A stretch of DNA of 64,000 nucleotides from Lysobacter enzymogenes (GCF_017355525.1 NZ_CP067395.1:2914001-2978000); one strand, 5' to 3'. Shown: positions 8,842-18,082, numbered from the stretch's first letter. A program made the numbers and translations. Notes: generated by a model not told the origin, from the letters alone.

Positions 8842-8913
8842 ATGCCGGTCCCGGCACTACCGCCCAGGGCGCGGACGCGGCAGTCTGGCCGCTCCCTGCA
8901 CCGGAGACAGCCC

Positions 8914-9297
8914 ATGGCGCACCGCAGCCGCTTGGCCGGTTTCATCATCGATTGCGAGACCGGCGACATCGACGCCGCCGCGCGTTTCTGGGGCGGCGCG
9001 CTGGGCCTGCCGCCGGGCAAGGCCGAGGACGACGAGGGCGCGCTCTACGTCAGCCTGGACCAGCATCCCGCGCACCTGTACGTCGCGGTGCAGAAGGTCG
9101 ACCACCCCTCACGCGTGCACCTGGACATCGAGAGCGACGATATCGACGCCGAAGCCGCGCGGCTGGAGAAGCTCGGCGCGAAGAAGCTCAAGTTCGTGAA
9201 GCGTTGGTGGGTCATGGAAGCGCCGACCGGGCATCGCTTCTGCGTGGTGAAGATGCACCACCCCGAAAAGGGTCCGGCGCCGAACGTCTGGGAGTGA
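8914..9297 (+). CDS. VOC superfamily (glyoxalase/bleomycin-resistance-like) protein
   Basis: A 127-residue single vicinal-oxygen-chelate domain of the short type ('GFIIDCETGDIDAAARFWGG', 'VHLDIESDDIDAEAARLEKL', 'WVMEAPTGHRFCVV'), which ends just after the conserved 'P.GHRFCVV' strand. The start at 8914 was chosen because CGGAGA lies 7 nt upstream and the family begins near this point; a longer frame starts at 8842 without support. Members bind metal and small molecules, but the substrate cannot be told. It is a cytoplasmic protein and probably monocistronic, with a REP-like repeat immediately downstream. Confidence 0.72.
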   Translation: MAHRSRLAGFIIDCETGDIDAAARFWGGALGLPPGKAEDDEGALYVSLDQHPAHLYVAVQKVDHPSRVHLDIESDDIDAEAARLEKLGAKKLKFVKRWWVMEAPTGHRFCVVKMHHPEKGPAPNVWE

Positions 9298-9300
9298 ACC

Positions 9301-9398
9301 GTTGTGGGACGGCCTTCGGGCCCGGCGTTTTCGTTTCGGGTCGCCGCGAACCGGAACCAAAGCGTCGCGCCCGAAGGCCTTCGTGCAAGCAAGACCGC
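9301..9398. repeat. REP-like element, family B (inverted arms)
   Basis: Two arms related to the word GTCGGGCCTGAAGGCC face each other (GGCCTTCGGGCCCGGCGTTT at the left, GCGTCGCGCCCGAAGGCCTT at the right) around a GC-rich spacer. It lies between two convergent genes. Related copies are at 14535, 25884 and 60153, with a degenerate one at 56936. Confidence 0.6.
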
Positions 9399-9407
9399 GC
9401 CCTGAAC

Positions 9408-10784
9408 TCAGGCCTCGCCGCGCGTCTTCGCCGCCAACGGCAGCGACACCCGGAAACACGCGCCGCCGCCGTCCGCATCCATCGCCTCCACCGCGCCGCG
9501 GTGCAGGCTGACGATGTCGCGCACCAGGTTCAGCCCGACTCCGGCGCCGCGCTCGTGCGGCTGCAGACGGAAGAAGCGTTCGAACACGCGCTCGCGATGC
9601 GCCGGCGGAATGCCCGGCCCTTCGTCGCAGACCTCGACCACGCCGTCGCTGCCGCGGCAGCCGACCCGGATCGTCACCGTGCCGCGGTTGCCGCCGTACT
9701 CGATCGCGTTCTGGACCAGATTCACCAGCACCCGCTCCAGCGCCAGCGCATCGCCGTTGACCGGCACCGGCGCGGCCTGGGCATCGAACGCGAGTTCGTA
9801 GCCGGCGGCGATCGCCAGCGGCGCCAGATCGGCGGCCACGCGCTGGCCCAGCTCGCCCAGGTCCAACGGTTCCAGCTGCGGCTCGGTGCGGTCGAGCCGT
9901 TGCAGGTCCAGCAGGTGCTCGGCCAGCACCGACATCCGCGCCACGTCCTGCAGCAGCCGCTCGCGCTCGGGCGAGGCCGGCATCGCTTCCAGGCGCGCGC
10001 TGAGGATCGCGATCGGCGTGCGCAACTCGTGCGCGGCGTCGGCGAGAAAGCGCCGGCGCCGTTCGAACCCCTCGTCGTAGCGCGACAGCGCGCCGTTGAC
10101 CGCGCTGACCAGCGGCCGCACCTCGTCGGGCACGCCGGCCTCGGGCAGGCGCGCGCCGCGCCGCTCCACGTCGAGCGCGCGCGCCTGTTCGATCACCGGC
10201 TCCAGGCTGCGCAGCGACCAACGCACCACCTTCGGCGTGGCGATCGCGGTCACCAGCGCCATCACCGCCAGCAGCGGCAGGATCAGGGTCGCGAACAGCG
10301 ACAGCGTCATCCACATCAGGCGCGAGGCCGACATCACCCGGCCCTTCTCGGTGGTCAGGATCCGCACCGGGCCGAAGCCCGCGTCGACGCGCTTGAGCCG
10401 CGCGCCGGCGATGCGGTCGTCGCCGAACAAATAGCCCAGGCGCGCCTGGCTGACCTGATCGAGCGCGCCGCCGATGCCGGCGAACTCGGCCGGCACCGGG
10501 CCGTGGCGCAGCTCGCGGCCGCCCTCGTCGCGGATCACGTACCACAGCCGCGGGATCTCCTCGCGCAACTCGCGCAGGTCGGCGGTGTCGCGCAGGCTCA
10601 GGCGGCCGGCGGCGTCGCGTTGCAGCGCCGCCTGCAGCACTTCCACCGCATTGTCTTCGTCGACCGCGACGTTGGCCGCGTGCAGGCTCAGCGCCACCAG
10701 CACGCCGAACGCGGTCAGCAACAGGCATTGCAGCCCGAGCATGCGCCACAGCAAGCGGCTGCGCAGCGAGCCGGAGGATTTCAT
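9408..10784 (-). CDS. Sensor histidine kinase of a two-component system
   Basis: A 458-residue membrane sensor. TM1 is at about 11-34, a periplasmic loop of about 115 residues follows, then TM2 (about 157-182), a HAMP-like linker, a HisKA domain with phospho-acceptor His252 ('DAAHELRTPIAI'), and an HATPase_c domain with N box 'LVNLVQNAIEYGG', 'DEGPGIP' and 'GVGLNLVRDI'. It is of the QseC/TctE general type. The start at 10784 overlaps the regulator's stop codon by 4 bp, so the pair is translationally coupled. The signal is unknown. Confidence 0.88.
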   Translation of the reverse strand: MKSSGSLRSRLLWRMLGLQCLLLTAFGVLVALSLHAANVAVDEDNAVEVLQAALQRDAAGRLSLRDTADLRELREEIPRLWYVIRDEGGRELRHGPVPAEFAGIGGALDQVSQARLGYLFGDDRIAGARLKRVDAGFGPVRILTTEKGRVMSASRLMWMTLSLFATLILPLLAVMALVTAIATPKVVRWSLRSLEPVIEQARALDVERRGARLPEAGVPDEVRPLVSAVNGALSRYDEGFERRRRFLADAAHELRTPIAILSARLEAMPASPERERLLQDVARMSVLAEHLLDLQRLDRTEPQLEPLDLGELGQRVAADLAPLAIAAGYELAFDAQAAPVPVNGDALALERVLVNLVQNAIEYGGNRGTVTIRVGCRGSDGVVEVCDEGPGIPPAHRERVFERFFRLQPHERGAGVGLNLVRDIVSLHRGAVEAMDADGGGACFRVSLPLAAKTRGEA

Positions 10785-11455
10785 GCGCTCTCCCGCAACA
10801 GATAGCCGACCCCGCGGATGCCGTGGATCTCCACGCCCGCGCCGGCTTCGGCCAAGCGCCGGCGCAGGCGCGAGACGTGGGCGTCGAGCGTGTTCGACTG
10901 GATCTCGTCGTCGTAGCCGTACACCGCCTGTTCGATGGTTTCGCGCAGCACGGTGCGGCCGCACCGGCGCAGCAGCGCTTCCAGCAACAGCAGCTCGCGC
11001 CGCGGCAGCTCCAGCGCGCGGCCGTCGACTTCGCCGGTGCGCGCGTCCAGGTCGAACGCGAGCCGGCCGATCCGCACCGTGTCGGTCTCCGCGCGCGGCG
11101 GCCGCCGGCGCAGCGCGCGCAAGCGCGCCAGCAGTTCTTCGACCGCGAACGGCTTGACCAGATAATCGTCGGCGCCGGCGTCCAGGCCGACCACGCGGTC
11201 GGCCAGATCGCCGCGCGCGGTCAGCACGATCACCGGCGTGTCGAGCCCGCGCGCATGCAGGCGCGGGATCAGCGCCAGCCCGTCGCCGTCCGGCAGTCCG
11301 CGGTCGAGCACGATCACATCGTGCGCCTGGCTCGCCGCCGCGGCCTCGCCGTCGGCCAGGCTGGCGGCGTGGTCGGCGACCATGCCGTAGCGCTTGAGCG
11401 CGGCGGCCAGGGCCGCGGCCAGCTCGGGTTCGTCTTCGATCAACAGGATGCGCAT
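10781..11455 (-). CDS. OmpR/PhoB-family response regulator
   Basis: A 224-residue transcription factor. The receiver domain (1-115) has phospho-acceptor Asp51 in 'VIVLDRGLPDGDG', the acidic pair in 'LLIEDEPE' and Lys in 'DDYLVKPF'. The C-terminal winged-helix domain (about 125-222) has 'LPRRELLLLEALL' and 'LDAHVSRLRRRL'. It is the first gene of a two-gene operon with the downstream kinase (4-bp overlap). The regulated genes are not evident from position. Confidence 0.9.
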   Translation of the reverse strand: MRILLIEDEPELAAALAAALKRYGMVADHAASLADGEAAAASQAHDVIVLDRGLPDGDGLALIPRLHARGLDTPVIVLTARGDLADRVVGLDAGADDYLVKPFAVEELLARLRALRRRPPRAETDTVRIGRLAFDLDARTGEVDGRALELPRRELLLLEALLRRCGRTVLRETIEQAVYGYDDEIQSNTLDAHVSRLRRRLAEAGAGVEIHGIRGVGYLLRESA

Positions 11456-11506
11456 GCGCCGATCATCGCCCGCCCGGGTCCGGCGCGCACTGCGCCGTCG
11501 CCGCGC

Positions 11507-12151
11507 TCATACCCCCATCGACCGCCAGTCGCGGCGACGGGTGACCCGGTACACCGAGGCCGGCGGCAGGTTCAAGCGCGCCCGGCCCAGACGCTGGACC
11601 TTGAAGCCGTAACGCTCCAGCCACGCGCGCGGCAGCGGGAAGCTCAGGCCGTAAGTGAACTGGTAATAGGCGCCGTCCTCGCCGAGCTGGGCGAACGCGC
11701 CGAGCAGCACCGCCAGGCGCTGGCGCGGCGGCAGGTTGCGCAGCGGTAGGCCGCTGACCACCGCGCCGGCGCCGGCCTCGCCGAACAGGCGCGCGCGGCG
11801 CAGGCGGCGCGCGTCGGCGCACAGCACCCGCGCTTGCGGGAAGCGTTCGCCGAGCAGCTGCGCGAACTCCGGGCCGAACTCGATCAGGGTCAGGTCGCGT
11901 TCGGCCACGCCGCGTTCGAGCAAGGCGCGGGTGAACACGCCGGTGCCCGGGCCCAGTTCCAGCACCGGCCCGGTGCCGGCGTCGATCTGCGCGGTGATCA
12001 GCCGCGCCAGCGCCGCGCCGGACGGGGCGATCGCGCCGACCCGCCCGGGCGCGCGCGACCACGAACGCAGGAACGACCACAAATCGCCGCGCGCGGGCGC
12101 TGGGCGCGGCGCGGCGGCGCGGACGGCGGGGGTCAGGGGCGGGCTGCTCAT
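11507..12151 (-). CDS. Class I SAM-dependent methyltransferase, phospholipid N-methyltransferase-like
   Basis: A 214-residue Rossmann methyltransferase with SAM motif I 'VLELGPGTGVFTRALLE' and motif II 'LTLIEFGPEFA', followed by 'VVSGLPLRNLPP'. This order and the missing N-terminal extension resemble PmtA-type phosphatidylethanolamine N-methyltransferases and rRNA adenine dimethylase-like enzymes; the second assignment is less likely because the NPP[YF]-type motif is absent. The start at 12151 was preferred over 12199 because GGAG lies about 10 nt upstream and the longer version has no ribosome-binding site. It is probably cytoplasmic or membrane-associated and lies 51 nt upstream of the response regulator, perhaps in the same transcript. 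Confidence 0.65.
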   Translation of the reverse strand: MSSPPLTPAVRAAAPRPAPARGDLWSFLRSWSRAPGRVGAIAPSGAALARLITAQIDAGTGPVLELGPGTGVFTRALLERGVAERDLTLIEFGPEFAQLLGERFPQARVLCADARRLRRARLFGEAGAGAVVSGLPLRNLPPRQRLAVLLGAFAQLGEDGAYYQFTYGLSFPLPRAWLERYGFKVQRLGRARLNLPPASVYRVTRRRDWRSMGV

Positions 12152-12229
12152 GCGGGCGTGGCTCCGAAGCGGGTCTGCCTCGATTGTCCGCATCGGCATT
12201 GCGTCAACATTGCGTCGCCGCGACCGCGC

Positions 12230-13351
12230 TCAGCCGTCGTCCGCCACCAGCCGGTCGCGGCCGCCGGCCTTGGCGCGGTACAGAGCCTGATCGGCGCGGT
12301 CGAACACGTGATCCGGCGCGTCGCGCCCGGGCTCGCCCGCGGCCACGCCGATCGACACGGTCAGCGCGAACGGCAGCGCCGAGCGCGCGACCCGCGCGCG
12401 GATGCGCTCGCCGACCTCGGCCGCGACCGCCAGCCGCGTGCCCGGCAACACCACCAGGAATTCCTCGCCGCCGTAGCGGATCGCCACGTCGCCTTCGCGG
12501 ATCGAACCGGCCACCGCATCGGCGACCGCGCGCAGCGCGCGATCGCCGAGCAGATGGCCGTAGCGGTCGTTGACCTGCTTGAAGTGGTCCACGTCGATCA
12601 ACATCATCGTGTACGCGACCCGGCCGAGCTGGCGCATGGTCTCGGGATTGCCCTGCAACTGCGCCAGCGCGGTGCGGTTGAGCAGCCCGGTCAGGGCATC
12701 GTGGCTGGCGCTGTGCAGCAGTTCTTCGTTGCGCAGCTGCAGGTCGGCCTGCGCGCGTTCGAGCTGCAGCGCGAACGCCTCGCGCTCGGACAGCAGCCGG
12801 CGCTGCTCCATCGCGTAACGGCGCAGTTCGAACAGGTGCTGGATCTGCCGCCCCAGCGCCGCCAGGCCTTCGGCCTGCGCCGCGCGCAGCGCGCGCGGCG
12901 CCGCGTCGAGCACGCACACCGTTCCCAGCGGATGGCCGTCGGGCGTCCACAGCGGCGCGCCGGCGTAGAAACGCAGCGGCCGGCCGTCCTCCAGGCTCAG
13001 GCCGAGCGCGGCGAAGCGCGGGTCGGCGGCGACGTCGTCGATCACCAGCAAGCGGTCGGGCTGCGAATGCCAGATCAGTTCCGAACAGATCGAATGCGAA
13101 CGCGGCAGTTCGCTCGGCGCGACCCCGACCCGGGCCTTGAACCAGACCCGCTCGCGGTCGAGCAGGGCGATCGCCGCGGCCGGCGTGTCGCACAGGGTCG
13201 CGGCGAGGCGGACGATGTCGTCGTAGGCGCTCTCCGCCACGCTGTCGAGCAGGCCGTACGCGCCCAGCGCCAACAGCCGCGCGGATTCGTCGGCCGGCGG
13301 CGACGGCGCGGACGGAACGGGCACGGCGTGCAACGGGCGGGGGCGGGACAC
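12230..13351 (-). CDS. GAF-GGDEF diguanylate cyclase
   Basis: Predicted to make cyclic di-GMP. The 373-residue soluble protein has an N-terminal GAF domain (about 25-170, 'AAAIALLDRERVWFKAR'), a helical coiled linker (about 175-215, 'LLSEREAFALQLERAQ') and a GGDEF domain (about 216-370) with an intact active site GGEEF ('IRYGGEEFLVVLPG') and the inhibitory I-site RxxD just upstream ('REGD'). With no membrane segments it should be cytoplasmic and sense a small ligand or redox state through GAF. It starts at GTG 13351 with no good ribosome-binding site, so the exact start is uncertain. Confidence 0.85.
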   Translation of the reverse strand: MSRPRPLHAVPVPSAPSPPADESARLLALGAYGLLDSVAESAYDDIVRLAATLCDTPAAAIALLDRERVWFKARVGVAPSELPRSHSICSELIWHSQPDRLLVIDDVAADPRFAALGLSLEDGRPLRFYAGAPLWTPDGHPLGTVCVLDAAPRALRAAQAEGLAALGRQIQHLFELRRYAMEQRRLLSEREAFALQLERAQADLQLRNEELLHSASHDALTGLLNRTALAQLQGNPETMRQLGRVAYTMMLIDVDHFKQVNDRYGHLLGDRALRAVADAVAGSIREGDVAIRYGGEEFLVVLPGTRLAVAAEVGERIRARVARSALPFALTVSIGVAAGEPGRDAPDHVFDRADQALYRAKAGGRDRLVADDG

Positions 13352-13476
13352 GGTCGGCGCGGCAGGCTTAGGCTCGGGGCCCCCGCAGGCTACTGCGGCG
13401 GCGATTCAGCATTCGTGACGGCGTCCGCGGCCTGTCCAGCGTGCGGCGCGACCGTCGGCGCACCGGGGGCGGCGGC

Positions 13477-14427
13477 TCAGCCGGCGCGCGCCAGCCAGAC
13501 CTCCAGCCCCTGCGCGTTGAGCTCCACGTCGACCGCCAGCGCCTCGCGTACCTGCGCCTCGTCGAGCGGACTGCCGTGTTCGCGCGCGCGGGCCAGGAAG
13601 TAATCGGCCAACGCCGCGCTCAGGCGCGCATGCAGATCCTCGCCGCCGGCCTGCGCGGCCGCGCGCGCGATCCGCACCATCGCGTCGATCTGTTCGATCA
13701 ACTCGGCGCCGAGGCGCTGCACGTCCTCGACCCGGCCGTAATGGGTCAGGTACATCGCCGCCGGGTCGCGCGCCAGCATCGTGCGGATCGATTGTTTCAG
13801 CGGTTCGGGTTCGAACTGCACCGGCGAACTGGTCGGCAGCGCGAACGCGCCGCGCGCCGAATCGAACTCGCGATACGACAGACCGAAGGTGTCGCCGGTG
13901 AACCAGGCGCGGCTGCGCTGGTCCCACACGCACAGGTGATGGCGGGCATGGCCCGGCGTATCCACGCACAGCAGCGGGCGGCCGGCCAGATCGACCGTGT
14001 AGCCGTCGCCGGCGACGACCACGCGCTCGGCCGGCACCGGCAGGATCTCGCCGTAGCTGCGCGCCATCTCCGCCTCGCCGTACACCGCGGTCGCGCCGGC
14101 GACCAGGCGCGAGGGATCGATCATGTGCGGCGCGCCGCGCGGATGCACCGCCAGGCGCGCGTTCGGCAAACGCCGCATCAGCGCGCCGGCGCCGCCGGCG
14201 TGGTCCAGGTGCACGTGGGTCAGGATCAGCCAATCGACCTGCGCCGGGGTCAGCCCGTGCGCGTCGAGCGCGCCGAGCAGGGCCGGAATCGAATGCTGGG
14301 TGCCGCAGTCGACGAAGGCGGCGCGGCCGTTCTCGATCAGCAGATACGCGGCATCGAAATTCGGCCGATGGAAGCCGGTGTCGACGGTGACGATGCCGAG
14401 ATCGGCGGTGGCGTGGGCTGCGCTCAT
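13477..14427 (-). CDS. MBL-fold metallo-hydrolase
   Basis: A 316-residue protein with the zinc-binding signature HxHxDH in 'THVHLDHAGG', a further His in 'VDTPGHARHHLC', Asp in 'WFTGDTFGLSY' and His in 'YLTHYGR', i.e. a full dinuclear-metal set. A C-terminal helical extension of about 80 residues follows the MBL core. It is a general hydrolase (lactonase, thioesterase or glyoxalase II-like); the substrate cannot be assigned. It has no signal peptide and is probably monocistronic. Confidence 0.8.
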   Translation of the reverse strand: MSAAHATADLGIVTVDTGFHRPNFDAAYLLIENGRAAFVDCGTQHSIPALLGALDAHGLTPAQVDWLILTHVHLDHAGGAGALMRRLPNARLAVHPRGAPHMIDPSRLVAGATAVYGEAEMARSYGEILPVPAERVVVAGDGYTVDLAGRPLLCVDTPGHARHHLCVWDQRSRAWFTGDTFGLSYREFDSARGAFALPTSSPVQFEPEPLKQSIRTMLARDPAAMYLTHYGRVEDVQRLGAELIEQIDAMVRIARAAAQAGGEDLHARLSAALADYFLARAREHGSPLDEAQVREALAVDVELNAQGLEVWLARAG

Positions 14428-14534
14428 GACGAAGGCGGGGCGGGGGCCGGCCTTCAGTCTAGGCCGCGGCGCGCGCCGGCCGCGATGCGGCTTTGGTCGG
14501 AATGGCCTGCGCTGGGCGCGATAGCCGACGCGAC

Positions 14535-14640
14535 TGCCGTGGCAGGGGCTTCAGCTCCGAGGCTTTCGGCTCGGTTCGCCGGGAACTCCGCAGCAGCGTA
14601 TCGAAAAGCGTCGGGCCTGAAGGCTCTCCCACAGGCGGGT
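14535..14640. repeat. REP-like element, family B
   Basis: The right arm reads AAAGCGTCGGGCCTGAAGGC followed by TCTCCCACAGG; the left arm (GGCAGGGGCTTCAGCTCCGA) is a diverged inverse copy. It lies between the MBL hydrolase gene and the small membrane protein gene. Apart from it, 14428-14668 holds nothing I can name. Confidence 0.55.
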
Positions 14641-14668
14641 CCTTCAGTGCGCGTCCACAGCCGCCGGC

Positions 14669-14992
14669 TCAGTCGCGGTAATCCTTGACCCCGCGCAACC
14701 ACCGCCAACGCAGCGCCACCGCCACCGCCAGCACCGCCAGGAACACGCCGTAGCCGAGCGAGGTGGCCAGGATCTGCGGCCACATCGTCCCGTACTCGCG
14801 CCCGGCGTGCACATGCGCCCAATGCACCGCCAGCACGAACGCGCACGCCGACACCACCAGCGACACCGCATCGAACAGCTTGCGCGCCGAGGTGCGCGGA
14901 CGCCGCGGATACAGCCAGAACAGCGCGCCGAGGATCGCGAACCACGGCAGGAACAGGATCAAGGCCAGATTGAGCTCGACGAAGCGGCTCAC
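14669..14992 (-). CDS. Small integral membrane protein, hypothetical
   Basis: A 107-residue protein with three predicted membrane helices ('LALILFLPWFAILGALFWLY', a second at about 43-62, a third at about 77-96) and a basic C-terminus. No enzymatic motif is visible. It starts with GTG at 14992, overlapping the trpS stop codon (GTGA), so it is translated together with trpS. Its partner and function are unknown. Confidence 0.65.
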   Translation of the reverse strand: MSRFVELNLALILFLPWFAILGALFWLYPRRPRTSARKLFDAVSLVVSACAFVLAVHWAHVHAGREYGTMWPQILATSLGYGVFLAVLAVAVALRWRWLRGVKDYRD

Positions 14993-16356
14993 GAGGCGGC
15001 GCGTTCCTGCGCGGCGGCGGCCTTGGCCTGGCGTGCGGCTTCGTCGGCCTGGCGGATCGCGGCCAGCGCCTGCGCGACGCGCTCGCGCGCCGCGGCGTCG
15101 ACCGGTTCGCTCGCCGCCAGCAGCGCGTCGAGCAGTTCGGCCGACGCGTCGGACTTGGCCCGGCCGAGCAACTGCCCGATCTCCTTCGGCGCGGCGAAGC
15201 CGCGGCTCTGCAACAGCACTTCGTCCTCGAGCGCGAGCTTGAAGTAGAACTGCCCGTCGGCTTCGCGGTACTGCTTGAACGCCGGCAGCGCCGTCGCCGC
15301 GACGATCTCGCCCGCCACGGCATCGGCCGCCGAGCGATCGCCCGCGGTGGACAGATCGCGCAGCCCCACCGCCTCGCGCAGCTCGCGCATCTGCGCGATC
15401 ACGTAGCGCTCGCGCACCCGGCGCGCGCCGTCGCGCAGCAGCGCCTCGATGTCCTGCGGCCGCGCCATCAGCGCCTCGTACTTCTCGCGCAGCGGCGCGA
15501 TCTCGCTGTCGATGCGTTCGAACAGCGCCTGCTTGGCCTCGCCCCAGGCGATGCCGTCGGCGAAGGCCTGGCGCATGGCCTGGGTCTCCTCGGCGCTGGC
15601 GAAGGCCTGATAGATCTGGAACAGCGCCGAGCCTTCGGTGTCCTTCGCCTCGCCGGGCGCGCGCGAGTCGGTGACGATCGAATAGATCAGCTTCTTGAGC
15701 TGCTCGCGCGGCACGAACAGCGGAATCGTGTTGTCGTAGCTCTTGCTCATCTTGCGGCCGTCCAGGCCCGGCAAGGTCGCCACGCTTTCTTCGATCAGCG
15801 CTTCGGGCAGGACGAAATGTTCGCCGTACAGATGGTTGAAACGCTGGCCGAAATCGCGCGCCATCTCGATGTGCTGGATCTGGTCGCGGCCGACCGGCAC
15901 CTTATGCGCGTTGAAGATCAGGATGTCGGCGGCCATCAGCACCGGGTACATGAACAATCCGGCGTTGATGCCGGCGTCTTCGTCCAGGCCTTCTTCGCGG
16001 TTCTTGTCCACCGCCGCCTTGTAGGCGTGCGCGCGGTTGAGGATGCCCTTGCCGGCGACGCAGGTCAGGAACCACGACAGCTCGGGGATCTCGACGATTT
16101 CGCTCTGCCGGTAGAACCACACCTTGTCCGGTTCCAGGCCGCAGGCCAGCCAGGTCGCGGCGATTTCCAGGGTCGAGCGCTGCACGCGCCCGGGCTGCTG
16201 CACCTTGATCAGCGCATGCAGGTCGGCCAGGAAGTAGAAGCTCTCCACGCCGGGGTCGCGGCTGGCGGCCACCGCCGGGCGGATCGCGCCGACGTAGTTG
16301 CCGAGGTGGGGAGTGCCGGAGGTGGTGATGCCGGTCAGAACGCGGGTCGTGGTCAT
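14989..16356 (-). CDS. trpS: Tryptophanyl-tRNA synthetase
   Basis: Charges tRNA-Trp. The class I synthetase signatures are the HIGH-like 'GTPHLGNYVG' near the N-terminus and KMSKS in 'DGRKMSKSYDNT'; the specificity region 'GRDQIQHIEMARDF' is also intact. The product is 455 residues long, about 100 more than the E. coli enzyme, owing to a C-terminal Ala/Glu-rich extension with a hydrophobic core ('QFYFKLALEDEVLLQSRGF'), which I believe also occurs in related gammaproteobacterial forms. It is co-transcribed with the small membrane protein gene (4-bp overlap). Confidence 0.95.
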   Translation of the reverse strand: MTTTRVLTGITTSGTPHLGNYVGAIRPAVAASRDPGVESFYFLADLHALIKVQQPGRVQRSTLEIAATWLACGLEPDKVWFYRQSEIVEIPELSWFLTCVAGKGILNRAHAYKAAVDKNREEGLDEDAGINAGLFMYPVLMAADILIFNAHKVPVGRDQIQHIEMARDFGQRFNHLYGEHFVLPEALIEESVATLPGLDGRKMSKSYDNTIPLFVPREQLKKLIYSIVTDSRAPGEAKDTEGSALFQIYQAFASAEETQAMRQAFADGIAWGEAKQALFERIDSEIAPLREKYEALMARPQDIEALLRDGARRVRERYVIAQMRELREAVGLRDLSTAGDRSAADAVAGEIVAATALPAFKQYREADGQFYFKLALEDEVLLQSRGFAAPKEIGQLLGRAKSDASAELLDALLAASEPVDAAARERVAQALAAIRQADEAARQAKAAAAQERAAS

Positions 16357-16568
16357 GGGGAATCTGTGGTGGAGCCTGATCGGCCAGTGTAGCGGCTCGC
16401 GCCGCGCGCAGAGTGCGCACCGGCGCGGATTGGCTAAACCGCAGGCAACGACGCCGCCCCGCCCCGCAGCCGGCCAGCGACCGCGCTAACCCCGTCACCG
16501 GCCGGGGCGCGTTAGCAGCCTGCGTACCCGGCCCCGCCGCGCCGCGCGCGGCCCCACAGGAGATCGTC

Positions 16569-17414
16569 ATGTTCCGCTCATTCGCCTTGCTCGCCGCCGC
16601 GCTGACCGCCGGCGCCTGCGTCCCGGTCCAGGCCCGCCCGCTGGTCGAACTGGCGGTGATCGACCGCGACAACGGCGACTGGCTGCCGGCCTGGTCCTGG
16701 CGCGGCCAGCAGTGGATCGCCGGCGCCCCCGGCCATCGCTATTCGGTGCGCCTGACCAACAACACCGGCCAGCGCGTGCTGGTGGTGCTGTCGGTCGACG
16801 GCGTCAACGCGGTCAGCGGCCAGACCGCGAGCCCGTCGCAATCGGGCTATGTGCTCGACGCCTGGCAATCCACCGAGATCAACGGCTGGCGCAAATCGCT
16901 CGACGATGTCGCCCAGTTCGTGTTCACCGACCTCGGCGACAGCTACGCCGCGCGCACCGGCCGCCCCGACAACATCGGCGTGATCGGCGCGGCGGTGTTC
17001 CAGGAGCGTCAGGTCTACCGACCGGCGCCGCGCCCGTATCCGTCGCCCTACCCGTATCCGCCGTACGCGCGCGCCGAGGACGGCGCGGCCAAGGCCGAAA
17101 GCCGCGCCGCCGGCAATGCCGCGCCCGCCGCGCCGGCGGCCGAGCGCGCGCGCGAATCGGTCGCCGCCGACTCCGTCGCCGCGCAAAGCATCGGCACCGG
17201 CCACGGCGCGCGCGAATGGTCGCCGGTCTCGCAGACCGAATTCGTGCGCGCCTCGCGTTCGCCGGCGCAGCTGGTCGAACTGCGCTACGACGACTACACC
17301 AGCCTGGTCGCGCGCGGCGTGGTTCCGCGCTACCGCGATCCGGTCTATCGCCCCGACACGCCGCGCGCGTTTCCCGACGGCTTCGTCGCCGATCCGCCGC
17401 CGCGCCGCTGGTAA
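16569..17414 (+). CDS. Secreted hypothetical protein
   Basis: A 281-residue protein with an N-terminal signal peptide ('FALLAAALTAGACVPVQA', with a possible lipobox-like Cys17). A beta-rich domain follows at about 25-140 ('YSVRLTNNTGQRVLVVLSVD'), then a Pro/Tyr-rich stretch ('RPYPSPYPYPPY'), an Ala-rich linker, and a conserved-looking C-terminal segment ending 'DPPPRRW'. AGGAGA lies 7 nt before the ATG. I do not recognise a functional family; an envelope or periplasmic role is inferred from the export signal. Confidence 0.62.
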   Translation: MFRSFALLAAALTAGACVPVQARPLVELAVIDRDNGDWLPAWSWRGQQWIAGAPGHRYSVRLTNNTGQRVLVVLSVDGVNAVSGQTASPSQSGYVLDAWQSTEINGWRKSLDDVAQFVFTDLGDSYAARTGRPDNIGVIGAAVFQERQVYRPAPRPYPSPYPYPPYARAEDGAAKAESRAAGNAAPAAPAAERARESVAADSVAAQSIGTGHGAREWSPVSQTEFVRASRSPAQLVELRYDDYTSLVARGVVPRYRDPVYRPDTPRAFPDGFVADPPPRRW

Positions 17415-17444
17415 GCCTCACTCGCATCAATTCGTGTACTGCCT

Positions 17445-17606
17445 GCAGGAGCGGCGCAAACCGCGACCGCGCCAACAGAACCACGACGCACGTTTCCTGA
17501 CCCGGTTGCATCAACGACAACAACGAACGACCGCTGCATTCGCAACGGAACCAGCGGTCGTCGTTGTCGCATTGGCGCGGTCGCGGCTCGCGCCGCTGCT
17601 ACAAGG
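17445..17606. repeat. REP-like element, family A (inverted pair)
   Basis: A copy of the word GGAGCGGCGCAA.CCGCGACC at 17445-17471 faces an inverted copy at 17573-17604. The spacer holds a second inverted repeat (ACGACCGCTG with CAGCGGTCGT). Perfect copies of this family lie at 29224. Confidence 0.6.
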
Positions 17607-17621
17607 GGCACAGGCCGCAAC

Positions 17622-17652
17622 GCGAAAGGCCGGGCATTGCCCGGCCTTTCGC
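17622..17652 (-). terminator. Terminator hairpin of the CsbD gene
   Basis: A perfect 14-bp stem (17622-17635 with 17639-17652) with a 3-nt loop lies 21 nt after the csbD stop. The stem ends in AAA/TTT, so it may work in both directions. Confidence 0.7.
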
Positions 17653-17673
17653 GTCGCTGATGCTCGCTCGCGA

Positions 17674-17874
17674 TCAGTTCAAGGTCTTGCCGAACTCGCG
17701 CACTTCCTTCTCCGCGCGATCGCGTTCCCAGCCGTAGCGTTCCTGCAGCTTGCCGGCGAGGTATTCGGCATTGCCTTCGGCGACGTCGAACACATCGTCG
17801 GTCAGATCGCCCCACTTGGCCTGGGCCTTGCCTTTGATCTGGGTCCACTTGCCGGCAATGATGTCTTTGTTCAT
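17674..17874 (-). CDS. CsbD family stress protein
   Basis: A 66-residue hydrophilic protein starting '[20 protein letters not shown]', the hallmark of the CsbD/YjbJ family. Members are abundant, stress-induced (general stress response or stationary phase) cytoplasmic proteins of unknown mechanism. The start at 17874 is preceded by GGAGTGG; the longer reading frame upstream is not supported. Its own strong terminator follows. It is near an entericidin gene in the same orientation, another stress-linked small gene. Confidence 0.85.
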   Translation of the reverse strand: MNKDIIAGKWTQIKGKAQAKWGDLTDDVFDVAEGNAEYLAGKLQERYGWERDRAEKEVREFGKTLN

Positions 17875-18082
17875 CGTTCCACTCCTTCGTTGGGGGAATG
17901 CGTTGCGGCGCTGGCATCGCGACGTCGCGAACGACGCTGCGCATCGCCGCTGTCCGGTCACGCAGGGCCAGCTTCGCATCGGCCGCATTCGCGATCGGTC
18001 ACGAATGCGTTAGCTGGCGCTTGATCTCGATGAACGCTTTGAACGCTTCAGCTTCGAAGCGCGACCTGGAACGCAACAAAAA

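Noticed and set aside
8544-10805. Long plus-strand frame over the HEAT, VOC and kinase genes
   Set aside because: It crosses several confirmed genes in other frames and has no domain or ribosome-binding site.
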